The position numbers and the translations under genes are program-made. Below the pieces are notes generated by a model, which made no database searches, was not told the DNA's origin, and worked only from the letters and a program-made list of their open reading frames with translations. From Megaustenia siamemsis (taxonomy: Eukaryota; Mollusca; Gastropoda; Stylommatophora; Ariophantidae), in NCBI GenBank assembly GCA_032433765.1, contig JAVIAB010000139.1, positions 39,446,608-39,510,607 on the forward strand: a DNA stretch of 64,000 nucleotides. The letters run 5' to 3'. Positions 8,032-20,500 of the stretch are shown one piece after another. Within the stretch, counting starts at the first letter, position 1. The number at the start of each line of letters is the position of its first letter.

Positions 8032-8600
8032 GTTGCCTTTTTTGTGTTTGACAATTTCCTCGTTGGTCTTTTTTTTTTTTTTCCCGGTAAACTTTCAACG
8101 TTTTCTTCTGAGAAACCCCATCTCTGTGGCCTATAAACATCTCTTAATGTGTTTGTCTACTTCCATGATTCGTTCCATATGTCAGAATTGGCTCTATATA
8201 GCGCCGATGAACTCTCTTTCTCAATTTTATTGGCATAGATTTGTTGCATAAGATGTTTTTCATTTTCTGAAATGCTATTTTGGCCTGAGCTATTCTGCTT
8301 TTTATTTATGTGATGCATCTGCCATCTGATGTTATTATTGTGCCCGAGTATTTTACGCGTTGCACATGTTTCAGATTTGTCCTGTTTATTGTTATGCTGC
8401 ATGATGGTGATGATTGTTTCTTCGATATGGCCATTACTTCTGTTTTTTTACTATGAAGACTGAGACCTTTCTTGTTGTCCTCTTTCACTATTACGTCTAA
8501 CATTTCTTGTAATTCATTCTCCGTCTCTGATATAAAGGTTGTGACATCCATATAAGGCACATTGTTTGTTTTGTCGCTGATGACTTTATACAAATACAAA

Positions 8601-9280
8601 AAAATGTCATTTACCAGATAACATAATAATCAAACATACTTCATTAGTTCTAAATTAGGAGGCCTCGTTCTTCTTTATTTTCATGTTATCGTTAACAATT
8701 TACCTTCCATGAATGCTTAGCTAACCATTAAAAGAAATATGAGTGAAGAAATATAGCGAGTTAATTTACTCATTTTCTAAATTGATATCGGATGGTCATT
8801 ACCTGAACCTACTCCAAATAGTGTAAGATAACGGATCATGCGAAAGTACTTGGTCGCGGAGGTCATTTCCAACTTCCTGAAGTCATGTGACTTGTGAAAA
8901 TGTATTTTCTAAAATGATGAGGGATTTATAACATATCAATCCAACTACGCAATGTGAAATACAAAATGAAGACTCCTTTAACTTGTACTAAATATTCAAA
9001 ATACAAACACCATTTAAAAAATAATTCTTATCTTTAAAAAAAATCACATTTCATTTAACCTCATCATTAAAGAAGTTTTGACTTCCTTTTGTGTGAGATG
9101 ATTCCACCACATTTGGCCAAATTGCGAAAGAAAGTAATTAAATAACAGACGTTCATTAATAAATTTTAAGCAACGGGACTTTTGTAAATTGTTTGCGTCT
9201 TACCTTTTGTAAAGTTCCCCGACGCAACAGGCTTGATAGACTTGTCCACAGCTTTTCGGAGTCCCTACAGAAAATCTATT
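8601..9280. other. Unassigned AT-rich sequence left of the satellite
   Basis: No open frame or recognisable element. This stretch is the last unique-looking DNA before the satellite array starts, and so is the natural anchor for placing the array in the genome. Confidence 0.5.
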
Positions 9281-11328
9281 GGCCATTAACTAAGTTTAAA
9301 CCACCTCTAGTGGGCTTTAACTAAGTCTACACCGCCTCTAGTGGGTTTTAACTTAGTTTACACCGCCTCTAGTGGGCTTTAACTTAGTTTACACCGCCTC
9401 TAGTGGGCTTTAACTTAGTTTACACCGTCTCTAGTAGGTTTTAACTAAGTTTAAGCCACCTCTAGTGAGCTTTAACTAAGTCTACACCGCCTCTAGCGGG
9501 TTTTAACTAAGTTTAACCCACTTCTAGTGGGCTTTAACTAGGTTTAAACCACGTCTAATGGACATTCACTAAGTTTACACCGACTCTATTGGGCTTTTAC
9601 TAAGTTTACACCGACTCTGGTGGGTTTTAACTAAGTTTACACCGCCTCTAGTGAGATTTAATTTAACACCGCCATTAATGGCACTTAGCTAAGTTTACAC
9701 CGACTCTAGTGGAATTTAGCTAAGTTTACACCGCCTCTAGTGAGATTTAATTGAACACCGACTCTAGTGGCATTTAGTTAAGTTTACACCGCCTCTAGTG
9801 AAATTTAATTTAACACCGACTCTAGTGGAATGTAGCTAAGTTTACACCGTCTCTAGTGGCATTTAGTTATGTTTACACCGCCTCTAGTGGCATTTAGCTA
9901 AGTTTACACCGCCTCTAGTGGCATTTAGCTAAGTTTACACCGCCTCTGGTGAGATATAATTGAACACCGCCTCTAGTGGCATTTAGCTAAGTTTACACAG
10001 CCTCTAGTGACATTTAATTTAACACCGCCTTTAGTGGAATTTAGCAAAGTTTACACCGTCTCTAGTGGCATTTAGCTAAGTTTACACCGCCTCTAGTGAG
10101 ATTTAATTTAACACCGCATCGAGTGGCATTTAGCTAAGTTTACACCGCCACTAGTGACATTTAATTTAACACCGCCTCTAGTGGCATTTAGCTACGTTTA
10201 CACCGCCTCTAGTGGCATGTAGCTAAGTTTACACCGCCTCTAATTGCATTTAATTTAACACCGCCTCTAGTGGCATTTAGCTAAGTTTACACCGTCTCTA
10301 GTGGCATTTAGCTAAGTTTACACCGCGTCTAGTGGCACTTAATTTAACACCGCCTCTAGTGGCATTTAGCTAAGTTTACGCCGCCTCTAGTGTCATTTAA
10401 TTTATCATCGCCTTTGGTGGCATGTAGCTAAGTTTACACCGCCTCTAGTGGCATGTAGCTAAGCTTACACCGCCTCTAGTGGTATGTAGCTAAGCTTACG
10501 CCGCCTCTAGTGGCATGTAGCTAAACTTACACCGCCTCTAGTGGCATGTAGATAAGTTTACACCGCCTATAGCGGCATGTAACTAAGTTTACACCGTCTC
10601 TAGCGGCATGTATCTAAGTTACACCTCCTCTAGTGGCATGTAGCTAAGTTTACACCGCCTCTAGTGGCATGTAGCTAAGTTTACACCGCCTCTAGTGGCA
10701 TGTAGCTAAGTTTACACCGCCTCTAGTGGCATGTAGCTAAGGTTACACCTCCTCTAGTGGCATGTAGCTAAGTTTACACCGCCTCTAGCGGCATGTAACT
10801 AAGTTTACACCGCCTCTAGTGGTATTTAACTAAATTTACACCGTCTCTAGCGGCATGTAGCTAAGTTTACACCTCCTCTAGTGGCATGTAGCTAAGTTTA
10901 CACCGCCTCTAGTGGCATGTAGCTAAGTTTACACCGCCTCTAGTGGCATGTAACTAAGTTTACACCGCCTCTAGTGGCATTTAGCTAAGTTTACACCGCC
11001 TCTGGTGAGATTTAATTGAACACCGCCTCTGGTGGCATTTAGCTAAGTTTACACAGCCTCTAGTGACATTTAATTTAACACCGCCTTTAGTGGAATTTAG
11101 CAAAGTTTACACCGTCTCTAGTGGCATTTAGCTAAGTTTACACCGCCTCTAGTGATATTTAATTTAACACCGCATCGAGTGGCATTTAGCTACGTTTACA
11201 CCGCCTCTAGTGGCATGTAGCTAAGTTTACACCACCTCTAGTGGCATTTAATTTAACACCGCCTCTAGTGGCATTTAGCTAAGTTTACACCGTCTCTAGT
11301 GGCATTTAGCTAAGTTTACACCTTCTCT
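9281..11328. repeat. Satellite array, left block with diverged edge
   Basis: Tandem monomers sharing the core ACACCGCCTCTAGTGG. The first roughly 400 bp differ most: they use GGGCTTTAACTAAGT-type linkers and carry many substitutions. From about 9,650 the 31-bp and 27-bp forms alternate, and from about 10,420 the array is dominated by the 31-bp form. This gradient of decay toward the edge is typical of satellite borders. The block ends at a LINE insertion site. Confidence 0.97.
11319..11328. repeat. Left target-site duplication of the RTE-like LINE
   Basis: CACCTTCTCT, satellite sequence, repeated exactly at 14556-14565 on the other side of the LINE. Confidence 0.9.
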
Positions 11329-11340
11329 CTCTTTTACCTT

Positions 11341-13773
11341 TTAGCTCCCAGTGGAGCATAGGTCTTCAACAAACACTTTCCAAGTCGTTCTGTTTTTTGC
11401 AATTCTTTTAAGATCATTCCATGTCTTCCCCATCATCTTCATCTCTGCTTCAATCTGTCTTCTCCAAGAATTCCATGGTCTTCCTCTTTGTCTTTTCCCC
11501 TGGGGATTCCAAAAAAGGGCCTGTTGTGTAATACTCTCAGTTGGTTTCCGTAGTGTGTGTCCTATCCATCGCCATCGTCTTCGCTGTATTTCTTTATCCA
11601 CTGGTATTTGACCGGTACATTTCCATAATTCCACGTTTGTGACTTTGTCCTGCCATTTCCATCCCTTTATTCTGCGCAAGCATCCATTAATGAAAGTCTG
11701 TACCTTCGTGATTGTCAATTTTGTTATTCTCCATGTTTCACAGCCATATAATAGAACCGACTTAACATTGGAGTTGAAAATTTGTATTTTTGTATTTAGC
11801 CTAATTTCTTTGGATTTCCATATGTTTCCCAGTGCAATGAAAGCTCCTCTTGCTTTTGATATCCTTATTTTGGTATCGTTTTCTGTTCCTCCCTCTTTAT
11901 CTATATTACTGCCCAGATATATATAAGATTGTACGTCTAGTAGAGGTATTTCTCCTAGTTTTATTTGGTTATTGCCAACTGCATTAATTCTCATAATGTT
12001 GGTCTTATCTCTATTAATCTTTAGTCCTAGCTGTTGTGATCTCTCATCTAATATACTCATTTTATCTTGCATCTGTTGGTGGCTGTGTGATAGGAGAGCT
12101 ATGTCATCAGCAAAGTCTAAATCATCAAGTTGTTTGGTCAGTGACCACTGGATCCCATTTCTGTTGTTTTGAGTTATTTTCATAATCCAATCTATGGCCA
12201 GTAGAAAGAGAAATGGAGACAGAAGGCATCCTTGCCTTACTCCTGTTCTTATTTCAAATGCTTCTGTAAGCTGTCCTTCATGCACCACACTACATTTTGT
12301 TCCTTCATACATTGTTTTTATCAGGTTAATAAACTTTATGGGGATTCCATAATGACTCAGCAACTTCCAAAGCATTCTTCTGTCTAAACTATCAAATGCC
12401 TTTTCGTAATCTATGAATCCAATATAAAGTGGGGATTTTAGTTCTAAACTTTGTTCAACTATTATACGTAGATTAGTTATTTGATCAGCACATGATCTGT
12501 TCTTCCTAAAACCTGCTTGTTCATCTCTCAAGTGTTTCTCTATAGCCTCTTTTAGTCTCTCCAGAATGATTCTGCCTAATATTTTTCCTGGCACTGATAG
12601 TAGCATAATTCCCCTATAATTTGTGCACTCCTGTAAACTTCCTTTCTTTGGTAATTTGATCATATAACCTTCTCTCCAGTCTTTAGGTATTTCTTCCCTC
12701 TCCCAAATTTTATCCAATAGATTATGTAACATCTTGGTAGAGGTGATAATATCTGCTTTGATGGCTTCCGAAGGAATTTCATCTGGTCCTGTGGCTTTAC
12801 CATCTTTTAACAGTTTGATGGCTTTCATTATTTCTTCTTTGCTTGGTTTTCCGCAGTTAACGTGTAATTCTTCTTCTGCTGGTAGTATATCTGGAGGATT
12901 ATTTGAGCCAGGTCTGTTCAAAAGTTCTTCAAAGTGCTCCTTCCATCTCTCCATTTGTTCCTTTATATTACTAAGCAGATTTCCTTTCTTATCTTTGATA
13001 AAGGCGTTGATCTGTTTGTATTTTCCACCCAATTTCTTTGTGCTGTTGTACAGTTCTTTCATATTCCCTTTATTTGCTGCTTCTTCTGCCTCTTTAGCTA
13101 ATTCATCTATATATTTCCTCTTATCCCTTTTAATGCATCTTCTCACTTCTTTATTCACCTCTGTGTAAGCTTCCTGTGTCTTGGCTTTATTACTTCTTGT
13201 TTTGCTTTTATTTATGTCTGCTTTCTTGTTCTTTCTTTCTTTAATTTTATCCAGGGTCTCTGCTGTCATCCATGCCTTATTCTGGCGTTCTCTTTTCCCC
13301 AGTGTTTCTTCGCATGTCTCTTTCCATATATTTTTTACCTGTTTCCAATGATCTTCTATATTTATAGTATTTTCTAGTTGTTGGAGGACTTGGTATTTGT
13401 TTGATATTGTGACTGCGAATTTATCTTTAATTCCTTGTTCTTTAAGAAACCCTACATTGAAATACGTTCTGCCCTTATTCGTTGTAGTATACCTTTTTAA
13501 TTTAATTTTAAGTTTGGCTAACAGAAGATGATGATCAGAAGCTATATCTGCCCCTCTATATACTTTTACATCCTGTAAGGATGACTTAAACTTATTATTA
13601 ATACATATGTGATCAATTTGATTTTCCGTTCTATGATCTGGTGACACCCATGTAGCTTTGTGTATTCTTTTATGTTGGAATATTGTTCCTCCTAGGCTCA
13701 TTTGATTAAGGGCGCAGAAATTCACAAATATCTCTCCATTCTCGTTTATATCTCCAAGTCCATGTTTTCCCAT
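11341..13773 (-). pseudogene. RTE-like LINE ORF: end of endonuclease, RT and C-terminal module
   Basis: An 810-codon open stretch. Residues 1-90 finish an APE-type endonuclease, with the IDHI (53-56) and SDHH (79-82) motifs. A Lys-rich linker, about 150-290, leads to the reverse transcriptase: GPDEIP (329-334), LPKKG (374-378), the first catalytic Asp in FIDYEKAFD (455), GVRQGC (511-516) and the FADD box (554-557) with two more catalytic Asp. The C-terminal module WRWIGHTLRK and GKRQRGRPWNSWR follows at about 730-775. All RT key residues are present. The ATG at 13,773 is not the true start: it lies inside the endonuclease domain, just after a one-base frameshift near 13,779 (minus-strand text GGCTTATGGG) that separates it from the upstream part. 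Confidence 0.93.
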
Positions 13774-13853
13774 AAGCCTCTGTTGTCTGATCCTATCTTA
13801 GCATTTAGGTCTCCCATCAAGATTATAATATCCTTGGCTCGTCTTGCATCCAT

Positions 13854-14477
13854 CTAGCATTGTAGCTGTTTATAAAAATCATCTTTAACTGAGTCATCTT
13901 TATCGTTGGTTGGTGCATAGCATTGTATAATGTGTAATTTTATTTTGTTTTTGGTTGTTCTAAATGTTGCTCTCACCAGTCTTGGTCCCACTGCCTCCCA
14001 TTCTATTAGTGTCTTCTGTGCATTCTTTGATAGCATTATAGCTACCCCTTCGCTATGTTGTGCTCCTGGTTCCTGGTGTCCTGATGATAAAATCATCTCC
14101 CCTGTATTCAATTTTATTCTCTCCGCTCCCAGCCATCTTGTTTCACACATTCCCAGAATATCTATCTTGTAGTTGTTCATTTCTGCTGCCACTTGTGCCG
14201 CTTTTCCCTGTTCGTTAAGGGTACGAACATTCCAGGTGCCAATTCTGGATGATTTCCTGGTAGACAAAGGGTGAGTCGGCAACCCGGACTCCTTATGGCT
14301 TTCTCCGGATTGCGTCATACATCTCTGAGACAGAGAGCCCTTCTCTTTCCTGGTTGACGGATTTACTTTATCTTTCTTTGACTTGTTCATGTTTGTGAAG
14401 TTTTTTCGGCTTATTTTTTTACAGTATGGGATAGCCAGTCCCATGCCTAACCCTCCTTTCTCGCCTCTTACGAACAT
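13854..14477 (-). pseudogene. RTE-like LINE ORF: N-terminal endonuclease part
   Basis: A 207-codon stretch that begins the same polyprotein. Residues 1-75 form a basic leader without a recognised domain. TWNVRTL (81-87), CETRW with the catalytic Glu at 112, and YAPT (187-190) are APE endonuclease motifs. A TAG stop at about 13,854 ends the frame in mid-domain. The same frame then stays open through the GDLNAKIG motif, up to a one-base frameshift near 13,779 that joins the long RT stretch. The first ATG, 14,477, follows a short GC-rich leader and is a plausible start. Confidence 0.9.
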
Positions 14478-14555
14478 GCCTGGTAGGGTACAGCGCCGCT
14501 ATTCTTTACTTCCCTTTCGGGCCCCGGCAGCGCACGGGCTGTACCACACCACCCT

Positions 14556-14565
14556 CACCTTCTCT
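14556..14565. repeat. Right target-site duplication of the RTE-like LINE
   Basis: Exact partner of 11319-11328; from here the satellite continues as in uninterrupted copies. Confidence 0.9.
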
Positions 14566-17500
14566 AGTGGCACTTAATTTAACACCGCCTGTAGTGACAT
14601 TTAGCTACGTTTACACCGCCTCTAGTGGCATTTAGCTAAGTTTACACCTCCTCTAGTGAGATTTAATTTAACACCGCCTCTAGTGGCATTTAACTAAGTT
14701 TACGCCGCCTCTAGTGACATTTAATTTATCACCGCCTTTGGTGGCATGTAGCTAAGTTTACACCGCCTCTAGTGGCATGTAGCTAAGATTACACCGCCTC
14801 TAGTGGCATGTTGCTAAACTTACACCGCCTCTAGTGGCATGTAGTTAAGTTTACACCGCCTATAGCGGCATGTAACTAAGTTTACACCGCCTCTAGTGGT
14901 ATTTAACTAAGTTTACACCGTCTCTAGCGGCATGTAGCTAAGTTTACACCTCCTTTAGTGGCATGCAGCTAAGTTTACACCGCCTCTAGTGGCATGTAGC
15001 TAAGTTTACACCGCCTCTAGTTGCATGTAGCTAAGTTTACACCGCCTCTAGTTGCATGTAGCTAAGTTTACACCTCCTCTAGTGGCATGTAGCTAAGTTT
15101 ACACCGCCTCTAGCGGATGGTACTAAGTTTACACCGCCTCTAGTGGTATTTAACTAAGTTTACACCGTCTCTAGCGGCATGTAGCTAAGTTTACACCTCC
15201 TCTAGTGGTATTTAACTAAGTTTACACCGTCTCTAGCGGCATGTAGCTAAGTTTACACCGCCTCTAGTGGTATTTAACTAAGTTTACACCGTCTCTAGCG
15301 GCATGTAGCTAAGTTTACACCTCCTCTAGTGGCATGTAGCTAAGTTTACACCGCCTCTAGTGGCATGTAGCTAAGTTTACACCGCCTCTAGTGGTATTTA
15401 ACTACGTTTACACTGCCTCTAGTGGCATTTAACTAAGTTTTCACCTCCTCTAGCGGCATGTACAGCTTACACCGCCTCTAGTGACATTTAGCTAAGTTTA
15501 CGCCGCCTCTAGTGACATTTAATTTATCACCGCCTTTGGTGGCATGTAGCTAAGTTTACACCGCCTCTAGTGGCATGTAGCTAAGCTTACACCGCCTCTA
15601 GTGGCATGTAGCTAAGCTTACGCCGCCTCTAGTGGCATGTAGCTAAACTTACACCGCCTCTAGTGGCATGTAGATAAGTTTACACCGCCTATAGCGGCAT
15701 GTAACTAAGTTTACACCGCTTCTAGTGGTATTTAACTAAGTTTACACCGTCTCTAGCGGCATGTATCTAAGTTACACCTCCTCTAGTGGCATGTAGCTAA
15801 GTTTACACCGCCTCTAGTGGCATGTAGCTAAGTTTACACCGCCTCTAGTGGCATGTAGCTAAGTTTGCACCGCCTCTAGTGGCATGTAGCTAAGGTTACA
15901 CCTCCTCTAGTGGCATGTAGCTAAGTTTACACCGCCTCTAGCGGCATGTAACTAAGTTTACACCGCCTCTAGTGGTATTTAACTAAATTTACACCGTCTC
16001 TAGCGGCATGTAGCTAAGTTTACACCTCCTCTAGTGGCATGTAGCTAAGTTTACACCGCCTCTAGAGGCATGTAGCTAAGTTTACACCGCCTCTAGTGGC
16101 ATGTAGCTAAGTTTACACCGCCTCTAGTGGCATTTAGCTAAGTTTACACCGCCTCTGGTGAGATTTAATTGAACACCGCCTCTGGTGGCATTTAGCTAAG
16201 TTTACACAGCCTCTAGTGACATTTAATTTAACACCGCCTTTAGTGGAATTTAGCAAAGTTTACACCGTCTCTAGTGGCATTTAGCTAAGTTTACACCGCC
16301 TCTAGTGAGATTTAATTTAACACCGCATCGAGTGGCATTTAGCTACGTTTACACCGCCTCTAGTGGCATGTAGCTAAGTTTACACCACCTCTAGTGGCAT
16401 TTAATTTAACACCGCCTCTAGTGGCATTTAGCTAAGTTTACACCGTCTCTAGTGGCATTTAGCTAAGTTTACACCTTCTCTAGTGGCACTTAATTTAACA
16501 CCGCCTGTAGTGACATTTAGCTAAGTTTACACCGCCTCTAGTGGCATTTAGCTAAGTTTACACCTCCTCTAGTGAGATTTAATTTAACACCGCCTCTAGT
16601 GGCATTTAACTAAGTTTACGCCGCCTCTAGTGACATTTAATTTATCACCGCCTTTGGTGGCATGTAGCTAAGTTTACACCGCCTCTAGTGGCATGTAGCT
16701 AAGCTTACACCGCCTCTAGTGGCATGTAGCTAAACTTACACCGCCTCTAGTGGCATGTAGTTAAGTTTACACCGCCTATAGCATCATGTAACTAAGTTTA
16801 CACCGCCTCTAGTGGTATTTAACTAAGTTTACACCGTCTCTAGCGGCATGTAGCTAAGTTTACACCTCCTTTAGTGGTATGCAGCTAAGTTTACACCGCC
16901 TCTAGTGGCATGTAGCTAAGTTTACACCGCCTCTAGTTGCATGTAGCTAAGTTTACACCGCCTCTAGTTGCATGTAGCTAAGTTTACACCTCCTCTAGTG
17001 GCATGTAGCTAAGTTTACACCGCCTCTAGCGGATGGTACTAAGTTTACACCGCCTCTAGTGGTATTTAACTAAGTTTACACCGTCTCTAGCGGCATGTAG
17101 CTAAGTTTACACCTCCTCTAGTGGTATTTAACTAAGTTTACACCGTCTCTAGCGGCATGTAGCTAAGTTTACACCGCCTCTAGTGGTATTTAACTAAGTT
17201 TACACCGTCTCTAGCGGCATGTAGCTAAGTTTGCACCTCCTCTAGTGGCATGTAGCTAAGTTTACACCGCCTCTAGTGGCATGTAGCTAAGTTTACACCG
17301 CCTCTAGTGGTATTTAACTACGTTTACACTGCCTCTAGTGGCATTTAACTAAGTTTTCACCTCCTCTAGCGGCATGTACAGCTTACACCGTCTCTAGTGA
17401 CATGTAAAGTATTACATCGCCTCTAGTGGTATTTAACTACGTTACACCTCCTCCAGTGGCATGTAAATTTTACACCGCCTCTAGTGGTATTTAACTACGT

Positions 17501-20500
17501 TTGCACCTCCTCTAGTGACATGTAAAGTTTACACCGCCTCTTGTGGTATTTAACCACGTTTACACCTCCTCTAGTGACATGTAAAGTTTATACCGCTTCT
17601 GGTGGTATTTAGCTATGTTTACACCTCCTCTAGTGGAATGTAAAGCTTTCACCGCCTCTAGTGGTGTTTAACTACGTTTACACCGCCTCTAGTGGCATGT
17701 AAAGTTTATACTGCATCTAGTGGTATTTAACTACGTTTACACCGCCTCTAGTGGCATGTAAAATTTATACCGCCTCTAGTGGTATTTAACCACGTTTACA
17801 CCTCCTCTAGTGACATGTAAAGTTTACACCGCCACTAGTGGTATTTAACTAAGTTTACACCTCCTCTAGTGACATGTAAAGTTTACACTGCCTCTAGTGG
17901 TATTTAACTACGTTTACACCGCCTCTATTGACATGTAAAGTTTATACCGCCTCTTGTGGTATTTAACTACGTTTACACCTCCTCTAGTGGCATGTAAAGC
18001 TTACACAGCCTCTAGTGGTATGTAACGTTTACACCTCCTCCAGTGGCATGTAACTAAGGTTACACCGCCTCTAGTGGTATTTAACTAAGTTTACACCGTC
18101 TCTAGCGGCATGTAGCTAAGTTTACACCTCCTCTAGTGGCATGTAGCTAAGTTTACACCGCCTCTAGTGGCATGTAGCTAAGTTTACACCGCCTCTAGTG
18201 GTATTTAACTACGTTTACACTGCCTCTAGTGGCATTTAACTAAGTTTTCACCTCCTCTAGCGGCATGTACAGCTTACACCGCCTCTAGTGACATGTAAAG
18301 TTTACACCGCCTCTAGTGGTATTTAACTACGTTACACCTCCTCTAGTGGCATGTAAATTTTACACCGCCTCTAGTGGTATTTAACTACGTTTGCACCTCC
18401 TCTAGTGACATGTAAAGTTTACACCGCCTCTAGTGGTATTTAACCACGTTTACACCTCCTCTAGTGACATGTAAAGTTTATACCGCCTCTGGTGGTATTT
18501 AGCTATGTTTACACCTCCTCTAGTGGAATGTAAAGCTTTCACCGCCTCTAGTGGTGTTTAACTACGTTTACACCGCCTCTTGTGGCATGTAAAGTTTATA
18601 CTGCCTCTAGTGGTATTTAACTACGTTTACACCGCCTCTAGTGGCATGTAAAGTTTATACCGCCTCTAGTGGTATTTAACAACGTTTACACCTCCTCTAG
18701 TGACATGTAAAGTTTTCACCGCCACTAGTGGTATTTAACTACGTTTACACCTCCTCTAGTGACATGTAAAGTTTACACTGCCTCTAGTGGTATTTAACTA
18801 CGTTTACACCGCCTCTATTGACATGTAAAGTTTATACCGCCTCTAGTGGCATGTAGCTAAGTTTACACCGCCTCTAGCGGATGGTACTAAGTTTACACCG
18901 CCTCTAGTGGTATTTAACTAAGTTTACACCGTCTCTAGCGGCATGTAGCTAAGTTTACACCTCCTCTAGTGGTATTTAACTAAGTTTACACCGTCTCTAG
19001 CGGCATGTAGCTAAGTTTACACCGCCTCTAGTGGTATTTAACTAAGTTTACACCGTCTCTAGCGGCATGTAGCTAAGTTTACACCTCCTCTAGTGGCATG
19101 TAGCTAAGTTTACACCGCCTCTAGTGGCATGTAGCTAAGTTTACACCGCCTCTAGTGGTATTTAACTACGTTTACACTGCCTCTAGTGGCATTTAACTAA
19201 GTTTTCACCTCCTCTAGCGGCATGTACAGCTTACACCGTCTCTAGTGACATGTAAAGTATTACATCGCCTCTAGTGGTATTTAACTACGTTACACCTCCT
19301 CTAGTGGCATGTAAATTTTACACCGCCTCTAGTGGTATTTAACTACGTTTGCACCTCCTCTAGTGACATGTAAAGTTTACACCGCCTCTTGTGGTATTTA
19401 ACCACGTTTACACCTCCTCTAGTGACATGTAAAGTTTATACCGCTTCTGGTGGTATTTAGCTATGTTTACACCTCCTCTAGTGGAATGTAAAGCTTTCAC
19501 CGCCTCTAGTGGTGTTTAACTACGTTTACACCGCCTCTAGTGGCATGTAAAGTTTATACTGCATCTAGTGGTATTTAACTACGTTTACACCGCCTCTAGT
19601 GGCATGTAAAATTTATACCGCCTCTAGTGGTATTTAACCACGTTTACACCTCCTCTAGTGACATGTAAAGTTTACACCGCCACTAGTGGTATTTAACTAA
19701 GTTTACACCTCCTCTAGTGACATGTAAAGTTTACACTGCCTCTAGTGGTATTTAACTACGTTTACACCGCCTCTATTGACATGTAAAGTTTATACCGCCT
19801 CTTGTGGTATTTAACTACGTTTACACCTCCTCTAGTGGCATGTAAAGCTTACACAGCCTCTAGTGGTATGTAACGTTTACACCTCCTCCAGTGGCATGTA
19901 ACTAAGGTTACACCGCCTCTAGTGGTATTTAACTAAGTTTACACCGTCTCTAGCGGCATGTAGCTAAGTTTACACCTCCTCTAGTGGCATGTAGCTAAGT
20001 TTACACCGCCTCTAGTGGCATGTAGCTAAGTTTACACCGCCTCTAGTGGTATTTAACTACGTTTACACTGCCTCTAGTGGCATTTAACTAAGTTTTCACC
20101 TCCTCTAGCGGCATGTACAGCTTACACCGCCTCTAGTGACATTTAGCTAAGTTTACGCCGCCTCTAGTGACATTTAATTTATCACCGCCTTTGGTGGCAT
20201 GTAGCTAAGTTTACACCGCCTCTAGTGGCATGTAGCTAAGCTTACACCGCCTCTAGTGGCATGTAGCTAAGCTTACGCCGCCTCTAGTGGCATGTAGCTA
20301 AACTTACACCGCCTCTAGAGGCATGTAGATAAGTTTACACCGCCTATAGCGGCATGTAACTAAGTTTACACCGCTTCTAGTGGTATTTAACTAAGTTTAC
20401 ACCGTCTCTAGCGGCATGTATCTAAGTTACACCTCCTCTAGTGGCATGTAGCTAAGTTTACACCGCCTCTAGTGGCATGTAGCTAAGTTTACACCGCCTC

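Larger units (their letters stand above)
7505..8600 (-). pseudogene. LINE 3' fragment, family B, interrupted by a SINE
   Basis: Minus-strand copy of the family seen at 5290-6035. The frame 8599-8306 has SETENELQEMLDVIVKEDN, KTEVMAISKKQSSPSC and VKYSGTIITSDGRC, the end of the RT domain and start of the thumb. The thumb and C-terminal region continue in broken frames down to about 8032, are interrupted by the SINE at 7759-8018, and resume from 7745 to the 3' end near 7510 (which reads as a diverged form of the copy-1 ending). It is 5'-truncated near 8600 and has multiple breaks. Confidence 0.85.
11329..14555 (-). mobile_element. Nearly full-length RTE-like LINE inserted in the satellite
   Basis: This 3,227-bp minus-strand element has an exact 10-bp target-site duplication made of satellite sequence. 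Its 5' end (right side, 14,555) is GC-rich for about 80 bp before the first ATG, its single ORF encodes endonuclease then reverse transcriptase, and its 3' end (left side) stops in an A-rich AAAAGGTAAAAGAG tail. Length, single ORF and short tail fit the RTE group (family knowledge); the exact clade is an inference. Animal annotations often label such endonuclease domains as craniofacial development protein 2-like. The ORF is broken, so this copy cannot move by itself. Empty versions of the target site occur in about ten other places in the array. Confidence 0.93.

Noticed and set aside
11351..13168. Plus-strand open frames of 66-144 codons across the LINE
   Set aside because: They are antisense shadows of the long minus-strand RT frame.
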